From positions 124,001 to 188,000 of the forward strand of contig BGZK01001010.1 in the NCBI GenBank assembly GCA_005406025.1: 64,000 bases of DNA. The letters are read 5' to 3'. A program made the position numbers and the translations under genes. This document shows positions 59,800-64,000 of the stretch, piece after piece. Source of the stretch: Eumeta japonica. Lineage: Eukaryota > Arthropoda > Insecta > Lepidoptera > Psychidae. Position 1 is the stretch's first letter; every line of letters begins with the position of its first letter. The notes under the pieces are model-generated. The model ran no database searches, had not been told where the DNA came from, and was given only the letters and a program-made list of their open reading frames with translations.

Positions 59800-60055
59800 C
59801 ACAGAATACAGGCGTAAAGCAGCAGCTTCCTTTGTTATGTTTCATCCAGTGAGCGAGATGGTTCTGTGCGTGTCTGATGGCCTCATTCCTTACATCAACC
59901 TACCCCCCTTCTATCAGCCCAGTACCATCCATCAGATACCTTATTCCTACATAAGAAGTCAGCAACGTATTGATGAATTTTCTGGGGTTGCAAGTGTCAA
60001 TGAGCGGCGGTGACCACCTACTTTTTGGTGGCAGTATGCTCGTTTGATCCTCAAA
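59800..60055 (+). repeat. Lepidopteran interspersed repeat, plus orientation
   Basis: TTTCATCCAGTGAGCGAGATG, GGGGTTGCAAGTGTCAATGAGC and GGTGGCAGTATGCTCGTTTG form the ordered signature of a widespread lepidopteran repeat. The end is the complement of the 23.9-kb copy. The frame 59732-60013 is part of it and not a gene. Confidence 0.65.
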
Positions 60056-60985
60056 TACGCTATAAAAATATATAATTAAAATAAATATAGAATCGAGTTT
60101 TAAAAATATTTGCAATCAAAGCATCTAAGTATTCGAACTTAGTTATTATCTACTGTTTTTGCTGAGCAGTGAATTCCTAGAAATTGGGAATATTTTAATT
60201 TTACGTATTATTTTCTTCATTAGTTATTTATAATATTGCAGAAGAATTTAGAATTAAAATACTAAAAATAAAACTAAACGTAGTTCAGTGCATTCCGAAC
60301 TGCAATATTTTTGTGTCGACAGCTTGATCTGGTACTAGAAATTTGTGAGTGTTAATCATCAACACACGTTTGCTTAATGTAACACTTATGACTAAAGTAA
60401 CAGAGTTAAAATTTGGTTGGACAAAGGGATTGAGTTAAGATTATCTTCATGAGGTAACCTCATTCGCACGGCTGTTACCCGCCAAGCGAGAAGGTGAATT
60501 CGTGCGTTTTCTGACACAAAAATATATGAATATTAGTTCCGAGACGGGCAATTAGTGATGTAGTAATTGCTGTTCGCTTAGTCTGAAGATGTGCTAATTG
60601 GACAGGTTACTATGGCAGGTGTAACGTATAATAGCTCGTAATCGTGACTGAAATCGGCGTTCAAACCGCACTCTTCATCGCTTTAGATTAGTAATCGAGG
60701 AAGGCGACAACAAATTGTAATCGAGACGGATTTTTTTTTTTGGAGATAATACCGTGTTTTTTTTTTATAAACTTCGGCAACATTAATTTTATTTTCATTT
60801 TCATTCTTATTTTACAACAATTTATAGACGTGATATAGTTCTCGAATGTATCAACGTTCAACGATAATGAGAAACAATTATTTTTCTTATTTTGAGGAAT
60901 TGTTTTGTATCAGTAGTTTTTTTAAATTTTAAATTGAGTTATATTTGTAGGTTTCCAAACTTCAACTCTACTACAACTATTATAT
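60056..60985. other. AT-rich DNA with a balanced element
   Basis: A complex stretch at 60420-60725 (CATGAGGTAACCTCATTCGC, GGGCAATTAGTGATGTAG, GTAATTGCTG) has homeodomain-like words. No gene. Confidence 0.35.
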
Positions 60986-60989
60986 ATAT

Positions 60990-61660
60990 AAAATGGTATA
61001 TTATATGATTCGATAGGTGTCTTGTAACCGCTTCTCTGTCTGGTAGTTAAATAACAAAAATAAATATTTCAAGAGGGAGCATTTCACACATGTAACAGAA
61101 GCTAAAAAAATGTTTTTCAGCAAATATCAAAGTGTAGTATATAAACTCTTCAGTTCTTTTAAAAATACTTAAAGGTTTTTCAACATTTTTCTTGATATTA
61201 GTGGATATTTTCTGAAACAATTATTTTGAAAGTAGCAACATTTGTGCCCCCCCCCCCCCATTTATTTTTTAAACCATATGCAAAAATATGAATAAAGAAA
61301 TACAAAGGTAACGCTTAATAAATATTTTCAATGAAAATTATTTTAAACATGATCGGATATACCGTTTTTGAGATATTGTTAAAAAAGTACGTTTCTCAAG
61401 AAAAGGACTTATGGACCACAAAAATACGCTCTTTGCTGGTGCACTTTAGTTGACACTATTTTAAGAGTAATAGTCGACATACCTACTTGTTTCTTTAATT
61501 ACAGGTGATTTAAGTGTTTATATCTATTTTGTACAAAAACATGAAAAAAAGTGTAACAACGTAATTTTTTTTCATCTCTAGTGTATATCTTTGTAGTAAG
61601 GGCTACAGAATCCTACACAAAACATAGTTGGAAATGCTCTTGGCCGGTTTTTTTTTTGTT
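60990..61660 (+). repeat. Interspersed repeat with C homopolymer, plus orientation
   Basis: GATAGGTGTCTTGTAACCG, CATTTCACACATGTAACAGA, 13 C (61247-61259), TTTTTTAAACCATATGC, ATGATCGGATATACC, TTTGCTGGTGCACTTTAG, ATCTTTGTAGTAAGGGCT and CTCTTGGCCGG. Same family as 2.04 kb and, inverted, 57.56 kb. A ~40-bp insertion before GATCGGATATACC is specific to this copy. Confidence 0.65.
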
Positions 61661-61968
61661 CATTCAAACACGCATGTCTAATTGAACTTTAGATGGTACA
61701 TTTGAGATTGTGATTAACAACTGTATACTTTTTTTAAGTAAATCGTGTGTGATATAAAAAGTAAAATTTTGTTGTTAATCGTATGAACTGTGTAAACGTG
61801 GGGTGCACCATAAATTTCTGGAACTGGCCACTTACATGAAGTATATTTAAATAGTAATTACTATAATTGAAAATGAAACTTTTTGACTGTGAAATACAGA
61901 TTGTTTTATCTAAATGTCACTTGTTTTTACATTGCGGCATTGTGTTAAAATTGCGTGTCTTCATAACT

Positions 61969-62478
61969 ATGGATTTAAGTCTTGAAAATATCCGTTGTAC
62001 GATTTTCTACGACTTTAAGTTTAATTTGACAGCTTAGCAGAACCGCGCTCGGCTTTCTATCTGTTGTTGGCAATGCATTACCATGCAAGATGATTATTTG
62101 TAACCGTTCAAGCGCGGTCGTGTCAGACAGTGACGAATTTTGTGATAGTCGCCCGTCCACCGCCGTGAGCAACAAAAACATCAATGCTGTGCACCAAATG
62201 ATCGAAATAGACAACCATATAACCTATCATGAGATTTCGGCATCCGTAGGCATAACTATGAGTCAAATACAATTAATCCTACACAAACGTTTGGGTATTC
62301 AAAAAGTTGTGCTCGCGATGGATCCTACACAATTTGACTGAGGCTCAAAAAACGGACCGCATCTCTTGGTGCAAGGTCATGCTTACAAGATTCAAGGAAG
62401 GGGCTTCAAATTAGGTGTTAGACGTAGTAACAGATGACGAAACATGGATTTATTGCTACAAGTTCAGACCTCGTGCAT
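61969..62478 (+). pseudogene. mariner transposase, N-terminal part (third of three)
   Basis: ATG 61969 opens MDLSLENIRCTIFYDFKFNLTA, then TAG. PFKRGR appears in the same frame. A shift leads to SDEFCDSRPSTAVSNKN, MIEIDNHITYHEISASVGI and TMSQIQLILHKRLG (frame 62090-62341). A second shift gives HNLTEAQKTDRISWCKVMLT, RFKEGASN, a stop, and VLDVVTDDETWIYCY. DDET corresponds to the TGDE motif with the first catalytic Asp of the D,D,34D triad. The other two Asp are absent where the LINE interrupts. The element cannot code for an active enzyme. It belongs to a different mariner lineage from the 22.8-kb copy. Confidence 0.88.
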
Positions 62479-63038
62479 CTCTTAGAAATAAGTTTAAGAA
62501 AATTGGAATTTTAACCCTGGTATCTCAATTCATTTATGAAAATTTATTATATGTAAAAAAAATTTAAAAGAAATAGTAGTCGACATAAACTCAATACCAT
62601 AAATAAAAATAAACTGATTTCACATGTTAGTCGACTAAGTAAAGTCACAAATTAATTTAGAGGGCTTTGTGTGCACCTATTCAATAAGGTTCCTGTAGAT
62701 ATACAAGATTTACCCCTATATAAATTTAAGAGTGTTATTAAACAATCACTCAGTAAAAAAAAGGGTATTATACAATTTCTGAATATTTAGAAGACAAATA
62801 TCCATGGGCATTAGCGGCTCGACTTCTTACCGGGCTGTTTCATTGTTAATAGTGTCGTATTTGTTTTGGCTATGTATGTGCAAATTAGAAAAAAGCTACC
62901 CTTAAGTTTCTTGCTCGTTCTTCTTGGGGGAAAACTGCCTTCCGAACGAGTGTTAAAGTGTAAATTCGCAAAGAAATATGACGTATTTCAAGTGTTATTT
63001 TGTAATCTATGAAATAAAGATATTTTGAATTTGAATTT
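62475..63038 (+). mobile_element. 5'-truncated LINE nested in the mariner
   Basis: FKKIGILTLVSQFIYENLLY and VKKN, then after a frameshift SSRHKLNTINKNKLISHVSR, a stop, and FRGLCVHLFNKVPVDIQDLP, LYKFKSVIKQSLSK. This is the C-terminal end of a jockey/CR1-like non-LTR polyprotein. The tail ends AAAGATATTTTGAATTTGAA. It parallels the copy at 18175-18690 in both coding and 3' untranslated parts. It sits in the same orientation as the mariner. Exact junctions are uncertain by ~15 bp. Confidence 0.8.
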
Positions 63039-63059
63039 GAACCAATTACACGGCCAACG

Positions 63060-63203
63060 GTTTTCATCACCATAGTCTTCGACTGCCTCTGTCAAAGGCT
63101 ATAAAAAATATGTTTTCTAGAAGTAGCCTAAATGTTTTCAAAGTGGTTTATTCGTATGGAAAAGTGCATTTATGCTAACGGAGAATACTTTGCGAATCAA
63201 TAA
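63060..63203 (+). pseudogene. mariner transposase C-terminal remnant
   Basis: From TGG 63144 the frame reads WFIRMEKCIYANGEYFANQ and stops at TAA 63201-63203, the usual C-terminus of mariner transposases (WF.RM.KCI.A.GEYF). Upstream is degenerate (stop within VA*MFSK). It resumes after the LINE insertion. Confidence 0.85.
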
Positions 63204-63274
63204 ATTTGTTTTTGACCATTCATAGTACTTTTTTCTTATTCATTCCAGAAATTTTCAGTGCACTCCACGAATTA

Positions 63275-64000
63275 TAAAATAATATAGAAATATAAAAAGC
63301 TGACCTGAATAATTTAATACTCGACCCTAACCCCCGACGAGATAGACCAGGAGCTTAGAAATCAAACTTATCTTCTCGTCTGTCTGGAGTCACAACGCAA
63401 CTTTTGCTTTTTGGATCTCATACCTGAAATCTAGCGCTTTGGATCTTGCTTCGATGAGTTAGCTTGTAAACGTAGGGGTATATTTATTTCACGTGCGGAA
63501 TAAGTACTGACTCAACACATGCCGCTTATACGTTGCCGCTTATTTTGTGTTTATGTTACAGTATTTATAAAATCTTACATATATAATTTATAGAAATGAA
63601 ACAAAAATAATTCAAGTTTATGAATGGACCGAAAATTATATACATAAGAAAATTTTATAGCGGAAAGTAATTAGATTATTGATGATGAATCTTCACCACG
63701 ATTCATAGTGAAAGAATAATTAATGCCGTAAATTATCTTCAGCTTAACTTTATATCATATTAGGAGGGGTTATAATCGCTCTATCCCTCTCTAGGGCTTT
63801 AGCCCCGCGCTAGCAGTCATATATCCTGTGACCAGGCCGGTGCGTCGTCCCGAGCCCCAGAGTCGTATTATCTTATTATCACATTACAAGTAAAAAATAA
63901 TATATGAAATTCCTTCACTAATCATTAAATGTCCACTTGAGCGTAATCAATGGAATTGCATTGCATTTATATACAATTTAGCAAAAATATGCATTAAGCA
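63275..64000. other. AT-rich intergenic DNA
   Basis: No gene. A small GC-richer patch at 63780-63870 contains AGGGCTTTAGCCCCGCGCTAG, with a short stem (GGGCTttAGCCC). Confidence 0.4.

Larger units (their letters stand above)
61795..63272 (+). mobile_element. mariner element with both terminal inverted repeats, split by a LINE insertion
   Basis: The left end (CGTGGGGTGCACCATAAATT from 61797) and right end (complement of 63269 back to 63245) form ~26-bp inverted repeats, 18 of 22 core positions matching. TA sits outside both (61793-61794 and 63273-63274), the mariner target site. Inside lie a broken transposase (61969-62475 and 63060-63203) and a LINE fragment (about 62475-63038). Allowing for the LINE, the mariner is ~350 bp shorter than a full element. 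Confidence 0.8.

Noticed and set aside
1..64000. CRISPR array, rRNA genes, prokaryotic operons or an integrated virus
   Set aside because: No regularly spaced direct repeats, no rRNA words, no ribosome-binding-site-led genes and no recognisable viral protein frames were seen.

Overview
The window reads as non-coding nuclear DNA of a moth or butterfly (Lepidoptera). It is mostly AT-rich, contains decayed mariner transposases and a non-LTR retrotransposon tail, and carries several short interspersed repeats that I recognise from memory as typical of lepidopteran genomes. No database search was run. Nothing bacterial was seen: no operons, no Shine-Dalgarno-led genes, no rRNA, no CRISPR array. 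I found no intact protein-coding gene and no convincing exon of a host gene. The long open frames are transposase remnants, parts of repeats, or chance frames in GC-rich patches.

Two kinds of sequence alternate. The first is AT-rich DNA packed with old mobile-element debris. The second is about two dozen GC- and CpG-rich patches of roughly 60-400 bp, spaced a few kb apart (for example near 1.0, 2.7, 7.6, 9.1, 11.0, 12.1, 19.3, 21.1, 25.9, 38.5, 39.6, 41.2, 50.8, 52.2 and 54.0 kb). Several hold homeodomain-like words (TTTATGG, CAATAAAA, TAATTA) beside the GC-rich core. That pattern fits a regulatory gene desert or a very large intron of a developmental gene, but this is inference; the host gene cannot be named from the window.

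Mobile elements by position: a 555-bp MITE with long inverted arms and TA flanks (6.3-6.9 kb); a mariner fragment (13.3-13.6 kb); a LINE 3' end (18.2-18.7 kb); a second mariner (22.8-23.3 kb); a ~460-bp repeat present twice at about 97% identity (26.5 and 35.3 kb); and a mariner with both terminal inverted repeats, broken by a LINE fragment of the same kind as the one at 18.2 kb (61.8-63.3 kb). tRNA-like SINE heads occur near 1.7, 10.4, 28.5, 28.7 and 45.2 kb. A family with a central C-homopolymer is present at 2.0, 57.6 and 61.0 kb, the last two copies in inverted orientation.

The least explained structures are short perfect hairpins (18.78-18.89 kb, 24.23 kb, 29.26 kb, and a wobble-paired one at 30.95 kb), and a degenerate ~0.3-kb tandem array at 58.8-59.5 kb. 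No gene system acts together here; the content is regulatory-looking DNA plus transposon remains.
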